Part shown: piece by piece, positions 1 through 6,345 of the stretch | Layout: each line of letters opens with the position of its first letter | How positions within the stretch are numbered: the stretch's first letter is position 1 | NCBI GenBank assembly: GCA_964619815.1 | Contig: CAZUGK010000061.1 | Span: forward strand, 1 to 22,916 | Length of the DNA stretch: 22,916 bases | Direction of reading: 5' to 3' | DNA from: BRH-c25 sp964619815 | GTDB lineage: Bacteria > Bacillota > Clostridia > Lutisporales > Lutisporaceae | Program-made: the position numbers and the translations under genes | The notes under the pieces: generated by a model | Seen by the model: only the letters and a program-made list of their open reading frames with translations | What the model was told of the DNA's origin: nothing | The model's database searches: none

Positions 1-428
1 TGCAGATGGCATGTCCGGAAACACTTTATTTAGGAATTGACAGATGGTGGTGTACAAAGAATCTATACGACAATGTGGGATTCAGAGAATTTTGCAGAGG
101 GTTGGCAAAACAAGCTGTGGACTATATGGAAAACTATGAAAAGGCAGGATACGAGACAGTTGCCATCCTGTGCAGCAATGGATCACCGACCTGTGGCGTT
201 ACTTTAACAAGTTCGTCAGAAGATTGGGGAGGCAGACCGAAAGAAGTAGATAATGATGCGGCTTTAATCGAAGGATCAGGTGTTTATATTGAAGAGCTTA
301 AAAAAGAAATCCAGGCAAGGAATGTTAAGATGCCACCCGTTTATGGACTCACTTTAGATGAGGTTTCCAAGCCGTTAGAAGAAATCCTTACTGAATTTGA
401 TGCCTTTATTAATGATTTAAGTATATAA
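1..428 (+). CDS. TudS/DUF523-related putative desulfidase, 3' part
   Basis: The reading frame is open to the left edge (codon CAG at 3-5 precedes the ATG at 6), so the ATG at 6 is probably internal and the true start lies outside the window. The visible 140 residues carry CPE at residues 3-5 and a GSPTCG motif near residue 60, the cysteine signatures of the DUF523 family. Its characterised member TudS is a thiouracil desulfidase with a three-cysteine [4Fe-4S] cluster. Extra cysteines occur in WWC (about residue 16) and ILCSNG (about 55). This version resembles the TudS-related putative desulfidases of Clostridia rather than classic TudS. Substrate is unknown; sulfur removal is inferred from the family. 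No clear terminator follows directly. Family assignment is fairly sure, function is not. Confidence 0.6.
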   Translation, partial: QMACPETLYLGIDRWWCTKNLYDNVGFREFCRGLAKQAVDYMENYEKAGYETVAILCSNGSPTCGVTLTSSSEDWGGRPKEVDNDAALIEGSGVYIEELKKEIQARNVKMPPVYGLTLDEVSKPLEEILTEFDAFINDLSI

Positions 429-466
429 GAGCACAAAGAATTATTCTGGAAAACATTGCAAACACG

Positions 467-484
467 AATATTTCAGAAAATATT
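467..484. repeat. Inverted repeat AATATTT-N4-AAATATT
   Basis: Seven-base arms 467-473 and 478-484 are exact reverse complements separated by CAGA. The repeat sits about 40 bases before the small ORF at 526 and overlaps a possible -10 (TATTAT at 481). It could be an operator or a weak hairpin. AT-rich repeats of this size also arise by chance. Confidence 0.25.
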
Positions 485-525
485 ATGTCGGCTTAATTTA
501 TTTTTATATGGAGGTGTTTAATTTA

Positions 526-579
526 ATGACAAAATTTTCTCAGAAAGAAGCGGCAGTATCCAAAGTAGACATTTTTTAA
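526..579 (+). CDS. 17-codon ORF with strong ribosome-binding site, possible leader peptide or gene remnant
   Basis: ATG at 526 is preceded by GGAGGTG (510-516) at normal spacing, a better Shine-Dalgarno than many real genes here. The ORF encodes MTKFSQKEAAVSKVDIF and stops at TAA 577-579. Its last codons form the left arm and loop of a perfect 12-bp hairpin (562-589), so a translating ribosome would melt that hairpin. That arrangement suits a leader peptide, but there is no run of a single amino-acid codon to serve as a sensor. The alternative is a truncated 5' end of a lost gene. Expression and function are unproven. Confidence 0.3.
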   Translation: MTKFSQKEAAVSKVDIF

Positions 580-589
580 TGTCTACTTT
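562..589 (+). terminator. Perfect 12-bp hairpin, terminator or attenuator
   Basis: AAAGTAGACATT (562-573), loop TTTT, AATGTCTACTTT (578-589) is an exact inverted repeat. It ends in TTTAATCTTA, so the T-run is short, and the A/T-rich stem is symmetrical enough to act on either strand. It overlaps the stop codon of the 17-codon ORF and lies upstream of the tdh leader. Confidence 0.5.
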
Positions 590-637
590 AATCTTACTAG
601 TTCACTGAATAAGGTTGCATTTTCATTTTTTGGCTGT

Positions 638-809
638 ATTGACAAGAAGTCGAACGAGCGGCCAGAGAGGGTACTTAAGCGAGTCGGAGTCTCTGAAAGG
701 GACGTTGAAACGCGAACGGAAAAATTTCTGTCAATCGGAGATTGACGAAATTAACGTATGGCACCTACCAGACATTTGCACGGCAAATGTGGTTCGGTGC
801 ACAGGTGCA
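638..809 (+). promoter_or_regulatory. Structured 5' leader of tdh-kbl with mutually exclusive stems
   Basis: About 300 bases between the hairpin at 589 and tdh have no convincing ORF but strong pairing potential. ATTGACA-a-GAA (638-648) can pair with TTCTGTCAAT (727-736) to enclose about 99 bases. Inside, CAGAGA (663-668) pairs with TCTCTG (690-695) and AACG (653-656) with CGTT (703-706). The same 727-736 strand also pairs, in a 12-bp stem with one bulged T, with 742-753, which carries a second copy of ATTGAC. Further on, CATTTGC/GCAAATG (774-780/784-790) sits inside GCACCT/AGGTGC (762-767/804-809). No T-run follows, so control of translation or RNA stability is more likely than simple termination. 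I could not match it to a known riboswitch class. Confidence 0.4.
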
Positions 810-891
810 AGAAAATTTGCTACTGTCGAAAATTTCCTATGGATGCGTTATAATAAGAAAAAAAGCTGGCCTTGAGAAAGGGGAATACCAT

Positions 892-1932
892 ATGAGTAAT
901 GGGAAAATGAAGGCTCTTGTAAAAAAGTTCAGGGAACCCGGTATATGGCTTGAAGAGGTTCCAATCCCGGAAATTGGTATTAATGATGTGATGATCAAAA
1001 TCCACAAGACATCCATATGCGGCACTGATATTCATATTTACAGATGGGATGAATGGTCCCAAAAGACAATACCCGCTCCAATGACGATCGGACATGAATT
1101 TGTTGGTACGGTGGAAGCTATGGGAAGTAATGTTCATGGTTTTAAGAAAGGTGACCTGGTGTCGGGAGAGGGGCATATTGTATGCGGATCATGCAGGAAC
1201 TGCCTTGCCGGAAGGAGGCATCTCTGCCGGAATACAAGCGGGGTAGGCGTTAACCGCCCGGGCGCTTTTGCGGAATACTTAGTCATACCTGTGACGAATG
1301 TATGGCATTGCGATCCTGCAATTCCTATGGACCAGCTCAGCTGCTTCGATCCATTTGGAAATGCGGTACATACTGCGCTGACCTTTAATACGATCGGTGA
1401 GGATGTATTGATAACCGGGGCGGGGCCTATCGGGATCATGGCTGCTGCAGTTGTCAGGCATATAGGAGCAAGGTATGTGGTAATAACTGATACAAATCCG
1501 TACCGCCTTGAGCTGGCAAGAAAAATGGGAGTGGATATTGCGCTGAATGTAAAGGAACAATCCATTGAGAGCGCAATGGAAAAGCTTGGCATGAAGGAAG
1601 GCTTTGATATTGGGCTTGAAATGTCAGGCAACGGGGAAGCGTTCAGCAATATGGTGGATGCAATGATCCATGGCGGGAAGATCGCTCTTCTAGGGATACA
1701 GAACGCGAATACGCGTATAGACTGGGATAAGGTTGTTTTTAACGGACTTACGATTAAAGGGATTTATGGCAGGCAGATGTATGAAACCTGGTATAAAATG
1801 ACGGCAATGCTTCAGTCCGGGCTTGATATTTCAGGAGTAATAACCCACAGTTTCAAATATACTGATTTTCAGAAAGGATTTGATATCATGAATTCAGGTA
1901 ACTCGGGAAAGGTAATCCTTGAATGGGTATGA
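892..1932 (+). CDS. tdh: L-threonine 3-dehydrogenase
   Basis: Zinc-dependent medium-chain dehydrogenase that oxidises L-threonine to 2-amino-3-ketobutyrate with NAD+, the first step of threonine-to-glycine conversion in the cytosol. The 346 residues match the family's usual 340-350. Visible signatures are ICGTDIHIY (catalytic Cys43), GHEFVG (His68-Glu69), the structural-zinc cysteines CGSCRNCLAGRRHLC (about 98-112), GVGVNRPG, FDPFGNAVHTAL, and the Rossmann GAGPIG. The long match to the E. coli enzyme through LEMSG and IKGIYGR makes the call secure. The frame opens upstream at 742, but the ATG at 892 follows AGAAAGGGG with good spacing and gives a normal N-terminus; 907 is an alternative. kbl follows after 35 bases, making the classic tdh-kbl pair. 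The structured leader upstream may control it. Confidence 0.95.
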   Translation: MSNGKMKALVKKFREPGIWLEEVPIPEIGINDVMIKIHKTSICGTDIHIYRWDEWSQKTIPAPMTIGHEFVGTVEAMGSNVHGFKKGDLVSGEGHIVCGSCRNCLAGRRHLCRNTSGVGVNRPGAFAEYLVIPVTNVWHCDPAIPMDQLSCFDPFGNAVHTALTFNTIGEDVLITGAGPIGIMAAAVVRHIGARYVVITDTNPYRLELARKMGVDIALNVKEQSIESAMEKLGMKEGFDIGLEMSGNGEAFSNMVDAMIHGGKIALLGIQNANTRIDWDKVVFNGLTIKGIYGRQMYETWYKMTAMLQSGLDISGVITHSFKYTDFQKGFDIMNSGNSGKVILEWV

Positions 1933-1967
1933 TGGATTCGGAAAGTTGTTAAAGAAAGGGAAAGGAT

Positions 1968-3155
1968 ATGTTTGAGAATTCACGTGAATTTTATAGATCA
2001 ATTCTTGAGAGTATAAAAAAAGATGGGCTTTGGAAGGATGAACGGGTAATATTAAGTCCCCAGGACGTCAGGATCAATGTCAATGGGAAAACCGGGCTTT
2101 TGAATATGTGCGCCAATAATTACCTGGGGCTCTCAAATCATCCTGAAGTAATCGCCGCAGCAAAGGCATGCTATGATGAATGGGGTTACGGCCTGTCGTC
2201 AGTGCGTTTTATCTGCGGCACTCAGGAGATCCATAAAAAGCTCGAAAGGAAAATATCGGAGTTTTTGGGGACAGAAGATACAATCCTTTATTCCTCCTGC
2301 TTTGATGCGAATGGCGGGCTTTTTGAGACCCTGCTATCTGAAGAGGATGCGATCATAACCGACGAGCTCAATCATGCAAGCATTATTGACGGAATCCGCC
2401 TGTCGAAGGCAGCGCGATTCAGGTATAAGAATAATGATATGAAGGATCTTGAGGCGAAGCTCATTGAAGCGAAAAACGCCCGTGTGAAACTCATTGCAAC
2501 CGACGGAGTTTTTTCAATGGATGGCATCATTGCAGATTTAAAAGGCATATGTGATCTTGCGGATAAATACGGAGCAATGGTAATGGTTGATGACAGCCAT
2601 GCCGTAGGCTTCATTGGGGAAAAAGGGCGCGGAACTCCGGAATTCTGTGGTGTTTCAAACAGAGTGGACATTATTACCGGGACCCTCGGGAAAGCGCTTG
2701 GCGGCGCGAGCGGAGGATATACAAGCGGCAGAAAGGAGATTATCGATCTCTTAAGACAAAGATCAAGACCTTACCTGTTTTCAAACACTCTTGCACCGTC
2801 GATTGCTTATGCATCGATCAAGGTTATTGAACTCCTGTCCGAAACGACTGAGTATGGCGACAGGCTCAAGGAAAACACGATGTATTTCAGAAAAGAAATG
2901 ACGAATGCAGGCTTCAGTATCAGAGAAGGAATTCATCCCATCGTGCCGATTATGCTGGGAGATGCGCCGGCTGCTCAGAAGATGGCGGCAAGTATGCTTG
3001 AAAAGGGCGTTTATGTGATCGGCTTCTTCTACCCGGTCGTTCCACAGGGACAGGCAAGAGTAAGAACACAGATCTCAGCGGCGCATACAAAAGAAGATCT
3101 GGATTTTGCAGTTAAGGCTTTTTGCGAGGTGAAAAACACAGGATCAGTATTCTAG
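1968..3155 (+). CDS. kbl: Glycine C-acetyltransferase (2-amino-3-ketobutyrate CoA ligase)
   Basis: PLP enzyme of the alpha-oxoamine synthase family. It cleaves 2-amino-3-ketobutyrate with CoA to glycine and acetyl-CoA, completing threonine breakdown started by Tdh and preventing loss of the unstable intermediate as aminoacetone. The 395 residues are the normal length. Signatures include NMCANNYLGLSNHPEV near the N-terminus, SVRFICGTQ, DELNHASIIDGIRLS, MVDDSHAVGFIG and GTLGKALGGASGGYTSG, whose Lys (about residue 241) should hold PLP. The start at 1968 follows GAAAGGGAAAGG. It is the last gene of the unit; a terminator lies 54 bases after the stop. Confidence 0.95.
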   Translation: MFENSREFYRSILESIKKDGLWKDERVILSPQDVRINVNGKTGLLNMCANNYLGLSNHPEVIAAAKACYDEWGYGLSSVRFICGTQEIHKKLERKISEFLGTEDTILYSSCFDANGGLFETLLSEEDAIITDELNHASIIDGIRLSKAARFRYKNNDMKDLEAKLIEAKNARVKLIATDGVFSMDGIIADLKGICDLADKYGAMVMVDDSHAVGFIGEKGRGTPEFCGVSNRVDIITGTLGKALGGASGGYTSGRKEIIDLLRQRSRPYLFSNTLAPSIAYASIKVIELLSETTEYGDRLKENTMYFRKEMTNAGFSIREGIHPIVPIMLGDAPAAQKMAASMLEKGVYVIGFFYPVVPQGQARVRTQISAAHTKEDLDFAVKAFCEVKNTGSVF

Positions 3156-3209
3156 AACTGTACAGCTTCTCCAAAAATGAGGAGGGGGTATGGAATAAAA
3201 AAGTATCAG

Positions 3210-3246
3210 CACGATGGTGATAAAAAGCTATCGTGTTTTTTATTTT
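3210..3246 (+). terminator. Intrinsic terminator after kbl
   Basis: CACGAT (3210-3215) pairs with ATCGTG (3230-3235), extended inward by wobble pairs, and is followed by TTTTTTATTTT. It closes the tdh-kbl transcript. Confidence 0.75.
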
Positions 3247-3274
3247 CAAAAATAGATATTTCGGTATATACTTA
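3246..3274 (+). promoter_or_regulatory. Possible promoter of the DUF4145 gene
   Basis: TTTCAA, about 17 bases, then TATACT lies between the kbl terminator and the DUF4145 gene. The -10 is good and the -35 weak, but the position fits a monocistronic gene. Confidence 0.35.
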
Positions 3275-3319
3275 AAATAGTCATTTACATTGAGTAAGCG
3301 GCTGAGTGGAGGGATACAT

Positions 3320-3982
3320 ATGAAAAATCTTGATTTACCCAAAGAAGAAGTAATCAAATGTTTTCATTGTGGAAATGAAACCTTGATGTCACAGAAAGGC
3401 GAATATAGTTGGGGTTCACGCGATATTGAATATGATAATTTTAGTTTTCTTTACGAGTATGAACTGTTTGCTTGTCCCGTTTGTCACAAGGTCACGTTAC
3501 GCGAAACCTATGGCGATGAAACTATGGCTCAGCCAAGCTATCATGGAGAAATGGAATGGTATAACAAGAAAAGCATTCTTTATCCTATTAATAGTATTGA
3601 GAGTTGCTCCATCCCTCCAAAAGTAAAAGAGGCATATGAGGCTGCCCTAAAAATAAAAGGTATTGACAAAAACGTGTGTCTAATGGCATTAAGACGTACC
3701 CTTGAATTAATCCTCAAAGATAGAGGCGCAACAAAGTGGGGGCTGAAGGACAAAATTGAGGAAATTGCTGAAAAAGGATTATTGCCTGATACATTAAAAG
3801 AAGCATCATCGTTAACTAAAATTCTTGGTGATTCAGCTGCTCATGACAAGGATTTAGAGATCGACCAGTATGATGTTGAAAGCATGGCAGAGTTTGTTGA
3901 ATATATTATCGAGTATTTGTATGTGGTTCCTGATAAAATTAACTGTTATAAAGAGCGGTTTGGAGCAAAAAACAATGATTAA
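3320..3982 (+). CDS. Zinc-ribbon DUF4145 domain protein
   Basis: Predicted soluble protein of 220 residues. The N-terminus carries two CxxC pairs, CFHCGNE (about residue 14) and CPVCHK (about 53), which together would form a zinc ribbon. The C-terminal half has the DUF4145 pattern: MALRRTLELILKDRGA, a helical stretch, then GDSAAHDKDLEI and a final helix. DUF4145 domains occur alone and attached to restriction or defence proteins, but no biochemical role is settled. The frame opens at 3290; ATG 3320 is chosen because TGGAGGG precedes it at good spacing. It stands alone between two terminators, so neighbours say nothing about its job. No restriction or defence gene is visible nearby. Confidence 0.7.
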   Translation: MKNLDLPKEEVIKCFHCGNETLMSQKGEYSWGSRDIEYDNFSFLYEYELFACPVCHKVTLRETYGDETMAQPSYHGEMEWYNKKSILYPINSIESCSIPPKVKEAYEAALKIKGIDKNVCLMALRRTLELILKDRGATKWGLKDKIEEIAEKGLLPDTLKEASSLTKILGDSAAHDKDLEIDQYDVESMAEFVEYIIEYLYVVPDKINCYKERFGAKNND

Positions 3983-4124
3983 GTAGTTGCCGCAATCTCT
4001 TCAGTTTGGAGTGACACATTTGATAACAGAGTTTCCTATTATGTTTTTTAATATACAGAGCGAGAGTTCGACTTCAAAATTGAAATGGTATCTATTTTGA
4101 GCGCACAATACAAAAAAATAAGAT

Positions 4125-4150
4125 GCCATCCAACTGGATGGCGTTTTTAT
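4125..4150. terminator. Terminator, probably bidirectional
   Basis: GCCATCC (4125-4131), loop AACT, GGATGGC (4136-4142), followed by GTTTTTATTTT on the plus strand. The minus strand also ends in a T-run because AAAAAAATA precedes the stem. It can serve both the DUF4145 gene and the convergent acetyltransferase gene. Confidence 0.75.
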
Positions 4151-4225
4151 TTTATCTTCATTAATTCCGCAGATAATACATTGTCAAAGGATTCTAAAAG
4201 GAGAAATCAGTTCCCTTACGGTAGG

Positions 4226-5038
4226 TTAATCCAAAACAATCCCAAAATAGCTTTGCAAAGCTTCCCTGTATTCTTCTTCAGTCTTTGGAATAAAGACGTC
4301 TACGCCCTTTGGTGAAAACGTTCGGAACTCCAGTACCTTATTACCTTCTGCATCTTCTGCGTCTGCAATGGTTTTGCGCCCGTCGGGCGTTCTGATATAT
4401 GCCATGGTATAGTTTTTAAAAATGGAATTCGGGTGTGTAAGACACCAATGGTTAGGCATTTCAAAGTCAATCGGGTATTGAGGATCTTCTGTAAATGAGT
4501 AAAGATTATCCCAGTGACTCTTATGATCAATCTGCACAACCCACCCAAGGATCGGGTCACGCACCAGGCGATACGTCTCATCACCCTGTCTTTGTTCGAG
4601 ACCCTCCTTAAAGAGCAGTGGATACCTTGGAGCAGGGATCCCGACTCCTACGTCACAAATATAGGTTTCTCGTTCTACCTGAACGCGCGAAATCCTATGC
4701 CTGCGCATTGGAACCTCTACCGGTTCGCCAAACAAAAAGCGTCCGTAATATTCCGTCACATCATATTTAAGCTCCCGAAGCAGCCAGGCAAATAAACCGT
4801 TTAGTTCGAAACAATAACCGCCTCGTTTTTTAACAACGATCTTCTCATAAACATCCGGAATTTCAATAGATAAATATTTTCCGTGCATAATATCAAGATT
4901 TTCATAAGGCACCGTGAGCACATGCGCCTCCTGTAATGCTGCCAATGTTTTAGCACTGCCGTCTAAAAGCCCGCGGTATCCAATGCGTTCTAAATATCTT
5001 TGTACACTACATGATTCAAGTCGTAAGTCACTTATCAC
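4226..5038 (-). CDS. nat: Arylamine N-acetyltransferase family protein
   Basis: Cytosolic enzyme that transfers an acetyl group from acetyl-CoA to arylamines, hydrazines or related amines through a cysteine intermediate. The 270 residues match the bacterial NAT family. The catalytic triad is visible: Cys76 in RGGYCFELNGLF, His114 in RRHRISRV and Asp129 in ICDVGVG. The N-terminal VPYENLDI motif is also typical. Translation starts at GTG (5038-5036); GGAGGG lies 8 bases upstream on the minus strand and no better start is close. It is monocistronic: the next gene on this strand ends 440 bases upstream. The natural acceptor cannot be read from sequence; detoxification or secondary metabolism are both possible. 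Confidence 0.9.
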   Translation of the reverse strand: MISDLRLESCSVQRYLERIGYRGLLDGSAKTLAALQEAHVLTVPYENLDIMHGKYLSIEIPDVYEKIVVKKRGGYCFELNGLFAWLLRELKYDVTEYYGRFLFGEPVEVPMRRHRISRVQVERETYICDVGVGIPAPRYPLLFKEGLEQRQGDETYRLVRDPILGWVVQIDHKSHWDNLYSFTEDPQYPIDFEMPNHWCLTHPNSIFKNYTMAYIRTPDGRKTIADAEDAEGNKVLEFRTFSPKGVDVFIPKTEEEYREALQSYFGIVLD

Positions 5039-5459
5039 AAGACTAGCCCTCCATTAATTTCTCGGAATTTTAATTGAAAATTTATGTTATAGTTAACAAT
5101 CCTAATCTATTTTGGCTACTTTAAAATAAATAAACTTAATATACACAAATTGTACGATATAATTTGTGCTCCTACATTATCAATTAGTCCTGACTTAATA
5201 TCATAAACGGCTGATATTATTTCAATTGCTGATTTTCTAACATATAAACAGGCGCGAATATTCAATTAGATGTAAGGAAGTATGAAGCATCAATTATCCT
5301 TTTAAACAAAAACCTGCCAAATCGAATGTTTATAACAAGGGATAGCTGACTGTTTTAACTACGGATGTGTGGGAAAGCATAAATTCTACAATGCACCCTA
5401 CGGAGACAGCGAAGGGAAATCGGACAGGAGTTTGGAGGAATTCAGTTTAATGCTACCCA
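5039..5459. other. Intergenic region with little recognisable content
   Basis: This AT-rich spacer lies upstream of nat and downstream of the PAS-HTH regulator. I find no ORF with both length and a ribosome-binding site, and no terminator with a T-run. The only clear structure is the inverted repeat CACAAATT-N9-AATTTGTG (5144-5168), a possible operator or part of the nat promoter region. The stretch 5330-5450 is less AT-rich than the rest and might be decayed coding sequence, but I cannot name it. Confidence 0.4.
5144..5168. repeat. Inverted repeat CACAAATT-N9-AATTTGTG
   Basis: Eight-base arms (5144-5151 and 5161-5168) are exact reverse complements. The repeat lies about 110 bases upstream of the nat start codon, where an operator could sit. 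No regulator can be assigned. Confidence 0.35.
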
Positions 5460-5482
5460 TAGGATTCTCCCGGAGAAGCCTA
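5460..5482 (-). terminator. Hairpin over the stop codon of the PAS-HTH regulator
   Basis: On the minus strand, TAGG, a mismatch, TTCTC, loop CGG, GAGAA, a mismatch, CCTA forms a compact hairpin that includes the TAG stop codon. There is no T-run, so it may be a 3' stabiliser rather than a terminator. Confidence 0.3.
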
Positions 5483-6142
5483 ACTTCCCCCATTCAAATT
5501 TCTAAGATGCATATAGACTGTATTTTTTGATATGCTCAGGTGATCTGCCACTTTAACAACGGAATCTTTTAAGTTGAAGATTTCCTTCCTATACAGGGCA
5601 GCAATGATTTCTTTATTTTTATTTGCAGTGGAAATTGTAGAGTCATTGTATACCTTTACTTTGGCTTCCTCCAACGCTGTCTGAATGAGTTCGTCCGTAT
5701 TACTAGCGAAATTTTCTATAATATCATTTTCCTCATTGTTTAACTTCATAAAGCTATCAAAGAAGGTATGAAGCGGCAAATCCATATAAAAATTGATACA
5801 AAGCAACCCAATAATCCGATCCTTTTCTCCTGTAATGGGCAGGGTAGCAGAACGCATGGAAACCCCTTTTTTGTTGCGGTTAAAATAAATTAAATTGCTA
5901 TGATTGTTACCGCTTTTCTTGATTTTTGTAAGCATTTCCAATGCTAAATCTGTTATTGGTGCCCCTTCTGAGCGGCCGGTGTAATGGCCATTAATAACCT
6001 TAATAGCTGAATGGTCGATATCCTCTAAACTGTGAAGGACTAGTTCATACCCAGGACCTAAATATTCTGATAAGCCTTCCACAACGGATTTATATGATTC
6101 CAGAATCAACTGGTCGCATACAGAGAATTTTGTGTTAACCAA
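5480..6142 (-). CDS. YheO/DauR-like PAS and helix-turn-helix transcription regulator
   Basis: Predicted DNA-binding regulator with an N-terminal YheO-like PAS domain (about residues 10-120, including GPGYELVLHSLEDIDHSAI and RSATLPI) and a C-terminal HTH_22 helix-turn-helix (about 190-215, VADHLSISKNTVYMHLRNL). The family includes DauR, the D-arginine catabolism repressor of Pseudomonas, so a small amine or amino acid is a plausible ligand. The frame reaches an ATG at 6196, but that ATG lacks a Shine-Dalgarno and precedes the predicted transcription start. TTG at 6142 has AAAGGAG nine bases upstream, giving 220 residues. It is the last gene after ridA, the C-S lyase and nhaC and probably controls them. 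The ligand is unknown. Confidence 0.8.
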   Translation of the reverse strand: MVNTKFSVCDQLILESYKSVVEGLSEYLGPGYELVLHSLEDIDHSAIKVINGHYTGRSEGAPITDLALEMLTKIKKSGNNHSNLIYFNRNKKGVSMRSATLPITGEKDRIIGLLCINFYMDLPLHTFFDSFMKLNNEENDIIENFASNTDELIQTALEEAKVKVYNDSTISTANKNKEIIAALYRKEIFNLKDSVVKVADHLSISKNTVYMHLRNLNGGS

Positions 6143-6172
6143 TGTTGACTTCTCCTTTTTTATTTTTCCATA

Positions 6173-6201
6173 ATTATATGCTTTATAACTGCCCATTTCA
6201 A
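6173..6201 (-). promoter_or_regulatory. Promoter of the PAS-HTH regulator gene
   Basis: On the minus strand, TTGAAA (6201-6196), 17 bases, TATAAT (6178-6173). The predicted start near 6166 lies after the ATG at 6196, which supports TTG 6142 as the true start. AAAGGAG is at 6158-6152. Confidence 0.65.
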
Positions 6202-6345
6202 CAACTTATCATATATCTTCAAGGACAATTAGAAAATACCAGAAAATACGAGAAAACACAAGGCACAGGAAGAAATCACATTAAAGGAATTCCTCCTATG
6301 CCTTATACCGATGCAAATTTGATTCAATCCTGCGAGTTACAAACC

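Noticed and set aside
615..875. 86-codon ORF in the tdh leader
   Set aside because: No ribosome-binding site, composition unlike a protein, and it overlaps the paired RNA elements.
742..891. N-terminal extension of threonine dehydrogenase from ATG 742
   Set aside because: The extra 50 residues do not belong to the family, the start lacks a ribosome site, and ATG 892 has one.
590..891. Glycine riboswitch or canonical T-box upstream of tdh
   Set aside because: Fragments such as AGAGAG, AGCGAG and TGGCACC resemble pieces of these, but the conserved cores, specifier loop and terminator could not be assembled.
4085..4315. 76-codon plus-strand ORF over the terminator and the nat 3' end
   Set aside because: It runs through a clear terminator hairpin and is antisense to a conserved gene; no ribosome site.
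5451..5531. Short plus-strand ORF after GGAGG near 5434
   Set aside because: Only 26 codons, it overlaps the regulator gene antisense, and there is no further support.
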